The notes beneath the pieces were generated by a model. That model was not told where the DNA came from. It saw nothing but the letters and a program-made list of their open reading frames with translations, and did not search any database. This document shows positions 9,305-18,452 of a DNA stretch of 62,396 bases, piece after piece. The position numbers and the translations under genes were made by a program. Position 1 is the stretch's first letter. Each line of letters starts with the position of its first letter. The stretch is from NCBI GenBank assembly GCA_009838645.1, contig VXRC01000002.1, positions 1-62,396 on the forward strand, in the 5' to 3' direction. The stretch comes from Gemmatimonadota bacterium (lineage in GTDB: Bacteria > JAAXHH01).

Positions 9305-10429
9305 TCAGATATCGGAATAGGACAGGTCGTCCGGATCACGGCGCATGTTGCGGAGCGGCCAGGAGTCGGCCGTGTTGGCCGCGAGGCCTTCCTCCGAGAT
9401 CTCTATGCCGAGTCCGGGCCCCTGCGGCAGCTCGACGAAACCGTCCTTGAACACCAGGGGCTGGGTGAAGAGCGTGTCGCCGCCGCCACCGCCGTATTCC
9501 TGGATCAGGAAATTGGGCGTGCCGGCCATGGCCTGCAGGGACGCGGCCACGCCCACCGGATCGGCGGCGGAGTGGGGCGCCATGGCCACGTAATGAACTT
9601 CGGCCAGGGCCGCGATCTTCTTCATCTCCAGGATCCCTCCGCAGTGGCGCACGTCGGGCTGGAGAATCGCGGCGACCTTCTTCTCCACCAGTTCCCGGAA
9701 CCCCCATCGGGTCGTGTTCCGCTCGCCGGTGGCGATGGGGATGGTGGTGGAGCGGGTGATCTCGAGCAGGGCGTCGACGTTCTCCGGATGGGCGGGTTCC
9801 TCCACGAACATCGGTTTGAGGGGTTCCAGTTCCTTCAGCAGGCGTCTGGCCATGGCCGGACTCACCGCCCGGTGGAAATCCACGGCCACGTCGACCTCCG
9901 GTCCCACGGCTTCGCGGATCGCGGCGACGCGGGCGATGATGCGCTCCATGGCCGCCGGCGTATCCACGAAACGCACCGGATCGGGAAAGGGGGTGCACTT
10001 GAGCGCGGTGTACCCTTCCGCCACCCGTGCCCGGGCATGTCTCGCGTATTCGTCCGGCGACGGGCCGCCGACGGACGCGTAGACCCGGACGCGATCCCGG
10101 CAGGAACCGCCCAGCAGCCGCCATACCGGCATGTCCAGCGACTTGCCGAGGATATCGAGACAGGCGTGCTCGATGCCGCTCAGCGCGGAGAGCAGGATGG
10201 GCATCTGGCGGCTGTAGCTCGAACGGAAGAGTGTCTGCCAGTGGTCCTCGATCTGCCGGGGGTCGCGGCCGCGGAGGTAGTCTTCCATGTCATGGACGGC
10301 CCGGGTAACCGTCCGGCCGTGCTCGTAGTTCATGGGCGACCCGTAGCCCACGAGTTCCGAATCGGTATGCACCTTGAGCAGCAGGCCGCGCTGCTTCAGG
10401 GGGATGACCTCGAACCGCGTGATCTTCAT
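9305..10429 (-). CDS. Enolase-superfamily sugar-acid dehydratase (mandelate racemase/muconate lactonizing family)
   Basis: Predicted 374-aa enzyme of the MR/MLE group, closest in layout to galactonate/gluconate-type dehydratases. Visible active-site blocks are ALKCTPFPDP (catalytic Lys region), VDVAVDFHRA (metal Asp and a His), FVEEPAHPEN (metal Glu), IATGERNTTRWGF (metal Glu) and VAMAPHSAADP (C-terminal catalytic His). It would abstract the proton alpha to a carboxylate and eliminate water from a sugar acid. Its first 136 codons and 31 bp of leader are present twice in tandem, so this intact copy has only half of the operator found at 10889-10907. The pcm-like gene follows after 16 bp. Confidence 0.87.
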   Translation of the reverse strand: MKITRFEVIPLKQRGLLLKVHTDSELVGYGSPMNYEHGRTVTRAVHDMEDYLRGRDPRQIEDHWQTLFRSSYSRQMPILLSALSGIEHACLDILGKSLDMPVWRLLGGSCRDRVRVYASVGGPSPDEYARHARARVAEGYTALKCTPFPDPVRFVDTPAAMERIIARVAAIREAVGPEVDVAVDFHRAVSPAMARRLLKELEPLKPMFVEEPAHPENVDALLEITRSTTIPIATGERNTTRWGFRELVEKKVAAILQPDVRHCGGILEMKKIAALAEVHYVAMAPHSAADPVGVAASLQAMAGTPNFLIQEYGGGGGDTLFTQPLVFKDGFVELPQGPGLGIEISEEGLAANTADSWPLRNMRRDPDDLSYSDI

Positions 10430-10899
10430 GGGTACTGCCCACTCCCGTCGTATCTACTTTCACCCGTGCCCGGGCATGTCTCGCGTATTCGTCCGGCGAC
10501 GGGCCGCCGACGGACGCGTAGACCCGGACGCGATCCCGGCAGGAACCGCCCAGCAGCCGCCATACCGGCATGTCCAGCGACTTGCCGAGGATATCGAGAC
10601 AGGCGTGCTCGATGCCGCTCAGCGCGGAGAGCAGGATGGGCATCTGGCGGCTGTAGCTCGAACGGAAGAGTGTCTGCCAGTGGTCCTCGATCTGCCGGGG
10701 GTCGCGGCCGCGGAGGTAGTCTTCCATGTCATGGACGGCCCGGGTAACCGTCCGGCCGTGCTCGTAGTTCATGGGCGACCCGTAGCCCACGAGTTCCGAA
10801 TCGGTATGCACCTTGAGCAGCAGGCCGCGCTGCTTCAGGGGGATGACCTCGAACCGCGTGATCTTCATGGGTACTGCCCACTCCCGTCGTATCTACTTT
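10022..10899. repeat. Perfect 439-bp tandem duplication
   Basis: Bases 10022-10460 and 10461-10899 appear identical on reading. Each unit carries the first 136 codons of the enolase-superfamily gene plus 31 bp upstream of its ATG, in minus orientation. The right junction cuts inside the 19-bp operator motif: the outer copy has the full site, the inner copy keeps only GTATCTACTTT and then runs into CACCCG. The unit length is not a multiple of three, so the outer reading frame cannot run in frame into the inner gene. The identity implies a very recent event or an assembly artefact. Confidence 0.92.
10461..10868 (-). pseudogene. Duplicated 5' fragment of the enolase-superfamily dehydratase gene
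   Basis: This is the outer copy of the tandem duplication. It starts at ATG 10868 and encodes the N-terminal 136 residues of the dehydratase (the capping domain and the first part of the barrel, through YASVGGPSPDEYARHARARV). It then leaves the homology and reads out of frame through the leader and start of the intact copy, stopping at 10290. It lacks every metal-binding residue and cannot be active. It keeps the native promoter/operator region, so transcription of the intact copy and of pcm downstream probably has to pass through it. Confidence 0.85.
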
Positions 10900-10907
10900 G
10901 TATACAC
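10889..10907 (-). promoter_or_regulatory. Putative operator, site 2 of the shared 19-bp motif
   Basis: Read on the minus strand the site is GTGTATACAAAGTAGATAC, ending 20 bp before the ATG at 10868. It matches the site at 18453-18471 at 17 of 19 positions and the site at 707-725 at 16 of 19. A position this close to the start codon suits repression. The copy belonging to the intact dehydratase gene was cut in half by the duplication. Confidence 0.55.
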
Positions 10908-10956
10908 GCCAATGGAACACGCCGGCGGAACACGCCGCCGGAAACCCGCTGTCGCC

Positions 10957-11679
10957 TTATCCTGTCGCCACCGGCCGCCTGTAGAACCGGTGGGGATTCG
11001 TCCGGGGTTCGTAGCCGAGGATGCGCCGGGCCTTGTGGATGGTGTACTTGCCTTGCTGCAGGTAGCTGCCCATGTTGAAGGCCTGGAAGAAGTCCGGCAC
11101 CTCCTCGATCTCCAGGGCCAGCCGGCAGGCTTCCACCAGGTCGTCGTAGACGATGGTGAAAGGCGGATGGTCGGCGTTACTGACCGGCTCTTCGGGCATC
11201 GGGCCCAGTCCGTTGAACTGGTAGCACACGGTGTGTATCCGGTACTTGCGGGCGTAGATTTTGCAGATCTCCATGGCCAGGTGCTTAGTCAGCATATAGT
11301 AAGCTGTTCCCGGTGCCTGCGGCACGTCGCCGATGTCGTGGTCGTGGAGATAGCCGGGGATGATGATCTCCGGACCCGTGTGCAGGATCTTCTCGATACC
11401 GAGTTCCGCCGCCGCCTTCATCACGTGCCAGGCGCCCCGGACGGACACGGCGAAACTCGCCACCGGATCCTGCCGGACCACGGTCCAGTTCATGATCGCG
11501 TCCATGCCGCGGGCGGCTTCCAGCACCTGCCCGTATTCGCCCATGTCCACGTGCATGATGGGCTTGCCGCCGGGATGGGGACGGATATCGGCCAGCAGCA
11601 GGTTGTAATGTTGTTCCAGGCCGGGGATGATGAACGGCGCGATATTGCCGGAGGCGCCCAGGAGGAGGACGTTTTTCAT
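10957..11679 (-). CDS. NAD-dependent epimerase/dehydratase (extended SDR family)
   Basis: Predicted 240-aa Rossmann protein. The nucleotide-binding motif GASGNIAPF begins at residue 8 and the SDR catalytic pair is seen in YYMLTKH (YxxxK), followed by VCYQFNGLGP. It would oxidise, epimerise or dehydrate a nucleotide sugar or another polyol. It is short for an extended SDR but complete. I chose ATG 11679 because AAGGAG lies about 7 bp upstream; a longer open frame up to 12372 is only a shadow of the preceding aminotransferase gene. The gap to that gene is 17 bp, so one operon is likely. Confidence 0.83.
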   Translation of the reverse strand: MKNVLLLGASGNIAPFIIPGLEQHYNLLLADIRPHPGGKPIMHVDMGEYGQVLEAARGMDAIMNWTVVRQDPVASFAVSVRGAWHVMKAAAELGIEKILHTGPEIIIPGYLHDHDIGDVPQAPGTAYYMLTKHLAMEICKIYARKYRIHTVCYQFNGLGPMPEEPVSNADHPPFTIVYDDLVEACRLALEIEEVPDFFQAFNMGSYLQQGKYTIHKARRILGYEPRTNPHRFYRRPVATG

Positions 11680-11696
11680 GGTTTTGCTCCTTCTGT

Positions 11697-12992
11697 TCAA
11701 TCCATTTTCGCGATCACGTCCCGCAGCACCTCTTCCGCCGACTCCAGGAGCCGGTCGATGTGGCCGTCCGTGTGCACGAGGGACAGGTAGATCTTCTCGT
11801 AGGGACTGACGAAAAGCCCCCGCTTGATCAACTCGACGCCGAAGACATAGGCCTTCTGCTTGTCGGCGCGGAACATGGAACCGTAGTCGACGATCTCCCG
11901 TTCGCCGGTGAACAGTACCTGGAGCACGGGGCCTTCGCCGCCGACGAGCAGGGGGATCGAATGCCGCGCGCCCATGGCCGTGATCTCCCGGGTGATGCGG
12001 TCGCCCATGGCGAAGAGCCGCTCGTAGGTCCCGGGCCGTTCCAGCACGTCGAGAGTGGCCAGTCCGGCGACGGCGCCCACGGGATAGCCGTTGAAGGTGC
12101 CGGAGGCGATGACCCGCTTCGGATCGTCCGCCGGGCGCCAGCCGTTCATGACGTCCATCACGTCGGCCCGTCCGCACATGGCGGCCAACGGATAACCGCC
12201 GCTGATCGTCTTGCCATAGGTTGCCAGGTCGGCGGTTACGCCATAGCGTTCCTGCGCCCCGCCCCGGGCCATGCGGAAACCCGTGACGATCTCGTCGAAG
12301 ATGAGGACGATGCCGTACCGATCGCACAGTGCCCGCATCGCCTCGAAGAAGCCCGGCCGGGGAAGGATGCACCGCTGGAGGGGCTCGATGACGATCGCGG
12401 CGAGTTCCCCGTGGTGGCGTTCCACGACTTCGGTGGCCCGTTCCGCGTCGTTGAAGGGCACGGCAAGCATGTCCGCCGACCAGTTCCGGGGTATGCCGCC
12501 GCCGTCCGGCAACGTGCCGGGGTAGGCGCCGGGATGCAACGTCCGCGCCCCGTGCAGCGCCGCATCGCTCACGCCGTGCCAGCCCCCCTCGAAGCGCAGG
12601 CAGCGGTCGCGGCCCGTGAAGGCCCGGGCGGCCCGCAGGGCGAACTGCATCGATTCGGATCCGGTGATGACCAGGCGGACCTTCTCCCCGCAGGGCGAGG
12701 CGTCGGCCACCCGTTCGGCCAGCTCGATCGCCGGTTCGTTGAGGGCCATGAAGGTCGTCCCGCGCGCGACCTGACGAGTCACCGCCGCCACTACTTCGGG
12801 ATGGGCGTGACCGAGGATCATCGGGCCGGACCCCAGGAGAAAGTCGATGTACGACCGGCCCGCCGTATCGTATATGACCGCGCCCTCGCCGCGGGTCACG
12901 ACCAGGTTGGCTTCGGGCGGCAGGCGGAATTCCCCGTTCCCTCCGCCCACGAAAACCCGTTCGGCCCGTTCGATCAATGCGGTCTGCGACAT
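11697..12992 (-). CDS. Class III PLP aminotransferase, glutamate-1-semialdehyde aminomutase-like
   Basis: Predicted 431-aa PLP enzyme. The fold-type I class III signature is clear: GSESMQFALRAARAFTGRD (PLP phosphate region), FDEIVTGFRMARGGAQ (Asp that contacts the PLP ring nitrogen) and TYGKTISGGYPLAAMCG with the Schiff-base Lys. It resembles HemL-like enzymes, but the setting among a DapA-like aldolase, a second aminotransferase and sugar-acid enzymes suggests a catabolic aminotransferase or aminomutase rather than heme synthesis. GAGGGA precedes ATG 12992. Confidence 0.87.
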   Translation of the reverse strand: MSQTALIERAERVFVGGGNGEFRLPPEANLVVTRGEGAVIYDTAGRSYIDFLLGSGPMILGHAHPEVVAAVTRQVARGTTFMALNEPAIELAERVADASPCGEKVRLVITGSESMQFALRAARAFTGRDRCLRFEGGWHGVSDAALHGARTLHPGAYPGTLPDGGGIPRNWSADMLAVPFNDAERATEVVERHHGELAAIVIEPLQRCILPRPGFFEAMRALCDRYGIVLIFDEIVTGFRMARGGAQERYGVTADLATYGKTISGGYPLAAMCGRADVMDVMNGWRPADDPKRVIASGTFNGYPVGAVAGLATLDVLERPGTYERLFAMGDRITREITAMGARHSIPLLVGGEGPVLQVLFTGEREIVDYGSMFRADKQKAYVFGVELIKRGLFVSPYEKIYLSLVHTDGHIDRLLESAEEVLRDVIAKMD

Positions 12993-13008
12993 GCGTTTCC
13001 CTCGAAAG

Positions 13009-14058
13009 TCAGCGCCCGTCGGTCCTCACGGCCTGCCTGTTGTCGATCAGGATACCCTCCAGCGCCGATATGAACGCCTCGTTCGCCTCAGGAAGCCCCA
13101 CGCTGACCCGGACGCTGTGCGTAAGGCCGAAACGGCTGCCCGATCCCACGAGTATGCCCCGGTCGGCCATGCGCGCCGTGAGCTCGTCGGCGGGGACCGG
13201 CGTCCGGAAAAGCACGAAGTTGCCTTCACTCGGCCAGCAGGCGACGCCCAGCCGGTCGAAGGCCGCGTAGAGCGTTTTCTTGCCCTGTTCCGCCAGCGCC
13301 ACGGATTGCGCTACGTGTTCCTGGTCCCCGATGGCCGCGACAGCCGCTTCCATCTCGAGCGAACCCAGGTGAAAGGTCCGGCGAAGTCCCGCCAGGCGTT
13401 CCACGAAATCGGGACGGGACATGACCACGCCGACGCGAAGGCCGGCCAGCCCGTAGACCTTCGAAAAGGAGTGGAGGACAATCACGTTGCTCCCGGCTAC
13501 GGCGTCGGCGGGCGAATCCGGATAGTCCGGATGGGTCACGAACTGGTGGTACACCTCGTCGGAAACCACGGTCACGCCGCCGGGCAGGCCCCGGTGAAGC
13601 CGGTCCATGTCGTCCCGGGTAACGATGGAACCCGTCGGATTGTTGGGATTGCCCAGGTAGACCAGGCGCGTCCGCGCCGTCACCGCCTCCATGACCGCGG
13701 CGGTCCGGACGCTGAAATCCTCGCCGTCCAGGGGTACGTCGACGACCTTCGCGCCCTGCCACGCGGCGGTCCGTTCGTATACGTGGAACGTGGGCCCGCA
13801 AACAATCACCTCGTCGCCGGGCGCCAGGAAGACCCGGGCGATGAGGTCCAGGGCTTCGGAGCCGCTGTAGGTCGTGAACAGGTGCGCCGGCGTCACGCCC
13901 CTGCCGTAGAACGCCGCGAGGCGGTTTCTCAGCACTTCATCGTCCCTGGGCGGATAGAGGCTGAGGCCGGCCAGGTGAGCCTTGATCCGGTCCATCACCA
14001 ATGGAGAAGGACCGAGCGGGTTCTCGTTGTAATGCAGTCGGTAGGGAGTATTCGACAT
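13009..14058 (-). CDS. HisC-like class I/II PLP aminotransferase
   Basis: Predicted 349-aa aminotransferase of the histidinol-phosphate aminotransferase subgroup. It has the N-terminal LHYNENPLGPSP motif, LGNPNNPTGSIV, the Asp/Tyr pair in VVSDEVYHQF, the PLP Lys in HSFSKVYGLAGLRVG, and a C-terminal RVSVGLPEAN. Length is typical. No other histidine-synthesis gene is nearby, and a second, Tat-exported member of the same family lies in this gene run at 16997-18256, so it is likely a catabolic or amino-acid-converting enzyme. It is separated by 16 bp from the GSAM-like gene downstream. Confidence 0.85.
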   Translation of the reverse strand: MSNTPYRLHYNENPLGPSPLVMDRIKAHLAGLSLYPPRDDEVLRNRLAAFYGRGVTPAHLFTTYSGSEALDLIARVFLAPGDEVIVCGPTFHVYERTAAWQGAKVVDVPLDGEDFSVRTAAVMEAVTARTRLVYLGNPNNPTGSIVTRDDMDRLHRGLPGGVTVVSDEVYHQFVTHPDYPDSPADAVAGSNVIVLHSFSKVYGLAGLRVGVVMSRPDFVERLAGLRRTFHLGSLEMEAAVAAIGDQEHVAQSVALAEQGKKTLYAAFDRLGVACWPSEGNFVLFRTPVPADELTARMADRGILVGSGSRFGLTHSVRVSVGLPEANEAFISALEGILIDNRQAVRTDGR

Positions 14059-14070
14059 ATACGTGACCGG

Positions 14071-14946
14071 CTAGCCGATCAGCCCGTAGTCCGCCAGGAT
14101 CCCGCGCAGCTTCTCGCGGTTCGGTTCCGACAACGGGGCCAGGGGCAGCCGGACTTCGGGACTGATCTTGCCCATCATGCCCAGGGCCGTCTTGACCGGC
14201 ACGGGATTGATCTCCATGAACACGGCGTCGTTGAGCGTCATCATGTGGTAATGGAGTTCGCGCGCCTCCAGCCACTTGCCCTCCTGGACCAGGTTGTACA
14301 GCCGCGCCACTTCCGCCGGCATCAGGTTGCCCGTGGCGCTCACGAATCCCGCCCCGCCGATGGCCAGAATGGGATAGCAGAGCAGTTCGATCCCCGAGTA
14401 TACGAGGAAGTCCCGGCCCATGCGGTGCAGAAGCCGGTTGATGTGCTCGAAATCCTTGTTCGACTCCTTGACGCCTATGAGATTGTCGTTGGCCTCTTTC
14501 AATCGCGCCACGGTATCGATCTCGATGTTGACGGCCGTGCGCCCGGGGATGTTGTACAGGATGACCGGCAGGTCCACGCATTTGGCAAGGGCGTCGAAAT
14601 GACGGAAGATCCCTTCCTGGCCCGGCCGGCTGTAGTACGGCGCGATGAAGAGCAGGGCGTCCGCGCCGTTCGCCTGGGCGAAGCGGGAAAGCTCGATGGA
14701 CTCCTCGTGGTGGGTGGATGCGCTGCCCGGCACGAAAGGTACCCTTCCGTCCACCGCCGCAGCCGCGGTGCGGATCACTTCCTTGCGCTCTTCGAGGGAC
14801 AGCGAACCCGGTTCGCCCGTCGTCCCCTGCACCGACACGCCATGGGACCCGCTTCGGATCTGCCATTCGACCAGGCCGGCCAGGCCGTCAAGGTCCAACG
14901 ATCCGTTTTTGAAGGGTGTAACCACCGGTACGATCGACCCGCGCAT
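14071..14946 (-). CDS. DapA-family aldolase/synthase (4-hydroxy-tetrahydrodipicolinate synthase-like)
   Basis: Predicted 291-aa TIM-barrel lyase. GTTGEPGSLSLEER (pyruvate-binding region), YYSRPGQEGIFRHF (Tyr triad), YNIPGRTAVNI and the Schiff-base Lys in GVKESN are all present. It could be true DapA (pyruvate plus aspartate semialdehyde) or a related 2-keto-acid aldolase; the sugar-acid context favours the second, as inference. AAGGAGG precedes ATG 14946. It sits 12 bp before the HisC-like gene and 9 bp after the nitroreductase gene. Confidence 0.86.
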   Translation of the reverse strand: MRGSIVPVVTPFKNGSLDLDGLAGLVEWQIRSGSHGVSVQGTTGEPGSLSLEERKEVIRTAAAAVDGRVPFVPGSASTHHEESIELSRFAQANGADALLFIAPYYSRPGQEGIFRHFDALAKCVDLPVILYNIPGRTAVNIEIDTVARLKEANDNLIGVKESNKDFEHINRLLHRMGRDFLVYSGIELLCYPILAIGGAGFVSATGNLMPAEVARLYNLVQEGKWLEARELHYHMMTLNDAVFMEINPVPVKTALGMMGKISPEVRLPLAPLSEPNREKLRGILADYGLIG

Positions 14947-14955
14947 TCATCCTCC

Positions 14956-15624
14956 TTAAATAAACGTAGCGATGTCTTCGAGCGGTTTCTTCGTGATGAC
15001 CGGCACTTTCGCGTCCTCCGCCGGGTAGCCGACGACCAGGAGCAGGAAGGGCCGTTCGTTGGCCGGCCTGCCCAGTAGGCGGTTCAGGAAATTCATGGGA
15101 CTCGGCGTGTGGGTGAGCGACGCCAGGCCGGCCTGGTGCACCGCCGCGATCAGCATGCCCGTGGCGATACCCACCGATTCCAGGGCGTAGTAGTGCTTGA
15201 CGTTGCGGCCGTCGGGCAGCACGCCGTGGCGCTGGACGAAGATCGCGATCAGCCACGGCGCCGTTTCCAGGAAGGGCTTGTGTTCGTCGGTACCCAGCGG
15301 GGCCAGGGCGTCGAGCCACTCCTGCGGCGCTTTCTCGCGGTAGAACTGCTGTTCCTCCTGCTCGGCGGCGACCCGGATCTTCGCCTTGATCTCCGGGTCG
15401 GCCACCGCTGCGAAATGCCACGGCTGCATGTTCGCGCCGCTCGGTGCCGTGCCGGCCGCAAGCAGGCAGTGATCGATGACCTGCTTCGGCACGGGCCGGT
15501 CGGAGAAATCGCGGACCGTTCTCCGCCGGCGAAGCTCCCGGTAGTACGCTTCGGCCCGCTGCTTCATCTCTTCGGGCGGATACTCCCGGTAGGTCGACAG
15601 GGATTGAAAAACGGGATCTTTCAC
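14956..15624 (-). CDS. Nitroreductase-family FMN oxidoreductase
   Basis: Predicted 222-aa flavoprotein. Typical FMN-binding features are [14 protein letters not shown] near the N-terminus and [14 protein letters not shown], then [21 protein letters not shown] and a C-terminal VGYPAED. It would use NAD(P)H to reduce a quinone, nitro compound or enone, or act as an iodotyrosine-deiodinase-like enzyme, to which the N-terminal style is also similar. The start is GTG 15624 with AAAGGGG upstream. It is closely spaced with its neighbours on the same strand. Confidence 0.86.
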   Translation of the reverse strand: MKDPVFQSLSTYREYPPEEMKQRAEAYYRELRRRRTVRDFSDRPVPKQVIDHCLLAAGTAPSGANMQPWHFAAVADPEIKAKIRVAAEQEEQQFYREKAPQEWLDALAPLGTDEHKPFLETAPWLIAIFVQRHGVLPDGRNVKHYYALESVGIATGMLIAAVHQAGLASLTHTPSPMNFLNRLLGRPANERPFLLLVVGYPAEDAKVPVITKKPLEDIATFI

Positions 15625-15645
15625 GCCAGTACCCCTTTGCGCGCG

Positions 15646-16980
15646 CTAGCGGGTTTCATCTGACCCATCTCCTTCGGCCGGCGAGTCCTGGTCATCGACA
15701 AACCCCGACTTCTCCAGGAATGCCAGGACTTTCTCCGCGTAGGCCTCCCGGTCCATTTCCCAGATATCGCCGTGGGTCGCGCCGTCGGCCACGTACATCT
15801 CCTTGCCGGCACCGGGAATCTGCTCGAACAACCGTTCGTTATTCGCCACCGGCATGCGCCGGTCCGCCGTGCCGCCCACCAGGAGCACGGACGTGTCTTC
15901 CAGTCCGGACACCGCGCAGCCGATGTCCAGGTCATCGATCCTGATGCCCACGCGAAGTTCCGTTATCGTACTCGTCAGGAACCCGAAGGGCACCGTGGGC
16001 AGGCCGAACATCCGGCTCAGGTCGCTGCGCAGCGTTTCGGAGGCCGCGTAGAAGCTGCTCTCGGCGATGACGGCGTCGATCCCGGGCTCTTCCGCCGCCG
16101 CCAGCAACGCGGTGGCCGCGCCCATGGAAACGCCCCACAGGATGACCGGCCCCTCCTCGCCCCGTTCGTCGACCGTGTATCGCAGGGCCGCCTGCACGTC
16201 GCGCCATTCGTAATAGCCGAATGTGGTCAAATCGCCTTCACTGTCCCCGTGGCGGCGGAAGTCCAACAGGAGCCCGCTGAACCCGTTTGCGTGCAGGAAG
16301 GCAGCCTGGTCGAGCATCTGACCCCGGTGGTTGGTGTGGCCATGGCAGTAAATGACCGTGCCCCGGCCGGTTTCGTTCGGGATGTACCAGGCGGCCAGGT
16401 TCAGACCATCGGACGTGGTCAGCGATACGTCCTCGTAGGCCAGACCGTGGTCCGCGGGGGTGTCCCGCGCCGTGCGGCGGGGACCCACGCTACCGGTGTA
16501 GAGGGTCGAAATGAGGTAGGGCAGGGCGATGAAGACGAGCAGAAGGATGACCACGACGCCCATGGCAGCGCCTCGATAGGAAACCTGTCTCCGGCGCATG
16601 GCCAAGGCAAGAACCGGCCAGATCAGCGTGCCCGCGATGAAGGTGACGACCGGCCACAGGACGACGTGGGGAATGACCAGGCCGAAGAGGACGTTGCGGC
16701 CCCAGGTGAAATACTCGCCTTCGAGCCCCGCCGTCTTGCCCAGTACCGCCAGCAGGATGATCAGCAGGCGGACGCCCGCCGTATAGCGCAGTGCCGCGGA
16801 AAGAAACCCGCCGTAACCCCTGCCCGCGCGGAGACAGATGACCGCAAGCCATGCGGCGGCGGCCGGGATGGTCCAGTTGATGTTGAAGGGACCGCCCGCA
16901 GCGAGGTTCGTGACGTCCAGCAGGAACCACAGGACGACCAGGCCCCAGGTAACGATCAGGGGCAGGCGGATGAGCGACAT
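15646..16980 (-). CDS. Membrane-anchored alpha/beta hydrolase
   Basis: Predicted 444 aa. The N-terminal ~170 residues hold about five hydrophobic segments (for example LIVTWGLVVLWFLLDVT and VVVILLLVFIALPYLI). The rest is an alpha/beta hydrolase: YCHGHTNHRGQ (oxyanion region), the nucleophile Ser in LWGVSMGAATALLAA, Asp in LVGGTADRRMP and His in DGATHGDIWEMD. It is probably an esterase or peptidase-like hydrolase facing one side of the inner membrane. No strong ribosome site was seen before ATG 16980, but the gene follows its neighbour by 16 bp and may be coupled to it. Confidence 0.83.
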   Translation of the reverse strand: MSLIRLPLIVTWGLVVLWFLLDVTNLAAGGPFNINWTIPAAAAWLAVICLRAGRGYGGFLSAALRYTAGVRLLIILLAVLGKTAGLEGEYFTWGRNVLFGLVIPHVVLWPVVTFIAGTLIWPVLALAMRRRQVSYRGAAMGVVVILLLVFIALPYLISTLYTGSVGPRRTARDTPADHGLAYEDVSLTTSDGLNLAAWYIPNETGRGTVIYCHGHTNHRGQMLDQAAFLHANGFSGLLLDFRRHGDSEGDLTTFGYYEWRDVQAALRYTVDERGEEGPVILWGVSMGAATALLAAAEEPGIDAVIAESSFYAASETLRSDLSRMFGLPTVPFGFLTSTITELRVGIRIDDLDIGCAVSGLEDTSVLLVGGTADRRMPVANNERLFEQIPGAGKEMYVADGATHGDIWEMDREAYAEKVLAFLEKSGFVDDQDSPAEGDGSDETR

Positions 16981-16996
16981 TGGCGGCCCCGTGCTG

Positions 16997-18256
16997 CTAG
17001 CTGGTCTTGCCCAAAGCTTCTTTCAGCACGTTGAGGAAGACTTCCGTTTCCCGCTCGTCGCCGGAGGATACGCGGATCCACGTGGGCATCTGCTGCCTGC
17101 GCCGGTTCGTCACCATGACGCCCTTCTGGAACATCTCCCGCATGATGTTCATCGACGGCTTGCCCAGGTCGACCATCATGAAATTGCTTTCGGACGGGAT
17201 GTACTCCAGCCCCATCTTCGTGAATTCGTCTTCCAGCCGGTCCCGGAAATGCTGAACGACCGCCCGGGAGCGGTTGTAGTGGTTCTTGTCCTTCAGCGAC
17301 GCCTCGCCCGCGGCCATGGCCAGGGCGTTGGCGCGGCCCGTGCTGTAGAACCGCAGCTTCTGCTGGATGGCCTGGCTGCAGATCCCGTACCCAAGGCGCA
17401 TGGCAGGCATGCCGAAGACCTTGGAAAAGGTACGGGTGACGATCACGTTGTCGTACTTCGTGGTCAGCGAGGCCGCGGTCCGGTACTGCGGATCCTTGAC
17501 GAAATGAATGTAGGCCTCGTCGATGACCACGATCACGTTCTCGGGCACGGCGGCAACGAACTTCTCCGTCTCTTCGAAGGAGAGCAGCGTGCCGGTCGGG
17601 TTGTTCGGATTGGTGATGACCACCACGGACGTCTTCGGCGTGATGGCCGCGAGCATGGCGTCCAGGTCGTGCGTGTAGTCCTTCATGGGCGTGCGGATGA
17701 TGTTAACGTCGAGACCGGCGAATTGCTGGTAGATCTCGGCAGCACCCGAAATGTCGCCGTAGCCCATATCGGCCTCGATGACCTCGGTGCCGCCCTTGCT
17801 CAGGTAGGTCAGCGCGATTTGGGAAAGGAGCGCGCCGGATCCCGCCGTAATGTAGAAGGGAGTCTGCCTGAAGAAACGACCTCCACCGCCCATACGACCC
17901 GTACCGCCGAACCTGGGAGGGGGGGGCGGCAACTCCATACCGTCGAACTCGGCCAGCGCGCCGTAGATGTCGCCGCCGCCGAAGGAATACCGGTTGATAT
18001 TGAACATGTTCTCGGCGATGGCCTCCAAGGCCCGCGGGGATGGTCCGATGGGGTTCTCGTTCAGCGCCATGCGTACGAGACCCGGCTCGACGCCGATCCC
18101 GTGGATGTCCTTGGCGGTAAGGCCGCCCGAAGCCATGGTCTGGGCCAGGGCCAGGCGATCGGCCAGCGTAAGCGCGGCGCCTGCAGCCAACGCTCCCGAG
18201 AGAAAACGGCGGCGGGAGAGGCCGGAATCGACCGTCTCCTTGATACGGTTCAACAT
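16997..18256 (-). CDS. Tat-exported HisC-like PLP aminotransferase
   Basis: Predicted 419 aa. The N-terminus has a twin-arginine signal (SRRRFLSGALAAGAALTLA, residues 14-32), then an aminotransferase of the histidinol-phosphate subgroup: RMALNENPIGPSPRA, ITNPNNPTGTLLSF, VIDEAYIHFV and the PLP Lys in TRTFSKVFGMPAMRLG. A Pro-rich insertion (MELPPPPPRFGG) interrupts the N-terminal domain. Tat export fits a protein folded with its cofactor before transport. It is the first gene of the minus-strand run, with AGGGAGC upstream of ATG 18256. An exported aminotransferase is unusual and its amino donor is unknown. Confidence 0.86.
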   Translation of the reverse strand: MLNRIKETVDSGLSRRRFLSGALAAGAALTLADRLALAQTMASGGLTAKDIHGIGVEPGLVRMALNENPIGPSPRALEAIAENMFNINRYSFGGGDIYGALAEFDGMELPPPPPRFGGTGRMGGGGRFFRQTPFYITAGSGALLSQIALTYLSKGGTEVIEADMGYGDISGAAEIYQQFAGLDVNIIRTPMKDYTHDLDAMLAAITPKTSVVVITNPNNPTGTLLSFEETEKFVAAVPENVIVVIDEAYIHFVKDPQYRTAASLTTKYDNVIVTRTFSKVFGMPAMRLGYGICSQAIQQKLRFYSTGRANALAMAAGEASLKDKNHYNRSRAVVQHFRDRLEDEFTKMGLEYIPSESNFMMVDLGKPSMNIMREMFQKGVMVTNRRRQQMPTWIRVSSGDERETEVFLNVLKEALGKTS

Positions 18257-18452
18257 GAAAGTGCTCCCTGTGTGTGTGGACGCGGCCGCGAAGCGGCGGC
18301 GGTCGAATTCGACCCATCCGCATGTACGTATAGCATTTACGTTGATGAGCCGGTTCGATTACGATGTCGAATATACGCGCCCGGGGGTGTGCTGACAACC
18401 CTAAATGTCACGGAACCGGGACTCGAAACCGGGCAAGGCACCGGGCGGATTC

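Noticed and set aside
10290-10868. 192-codon open frame as a real shortened enzyme
   Set aside because: Only 136 residues match the dehydratase; the rest is read-through of the duplicated leader in a wrong frame, and all catalytic residues are missing.
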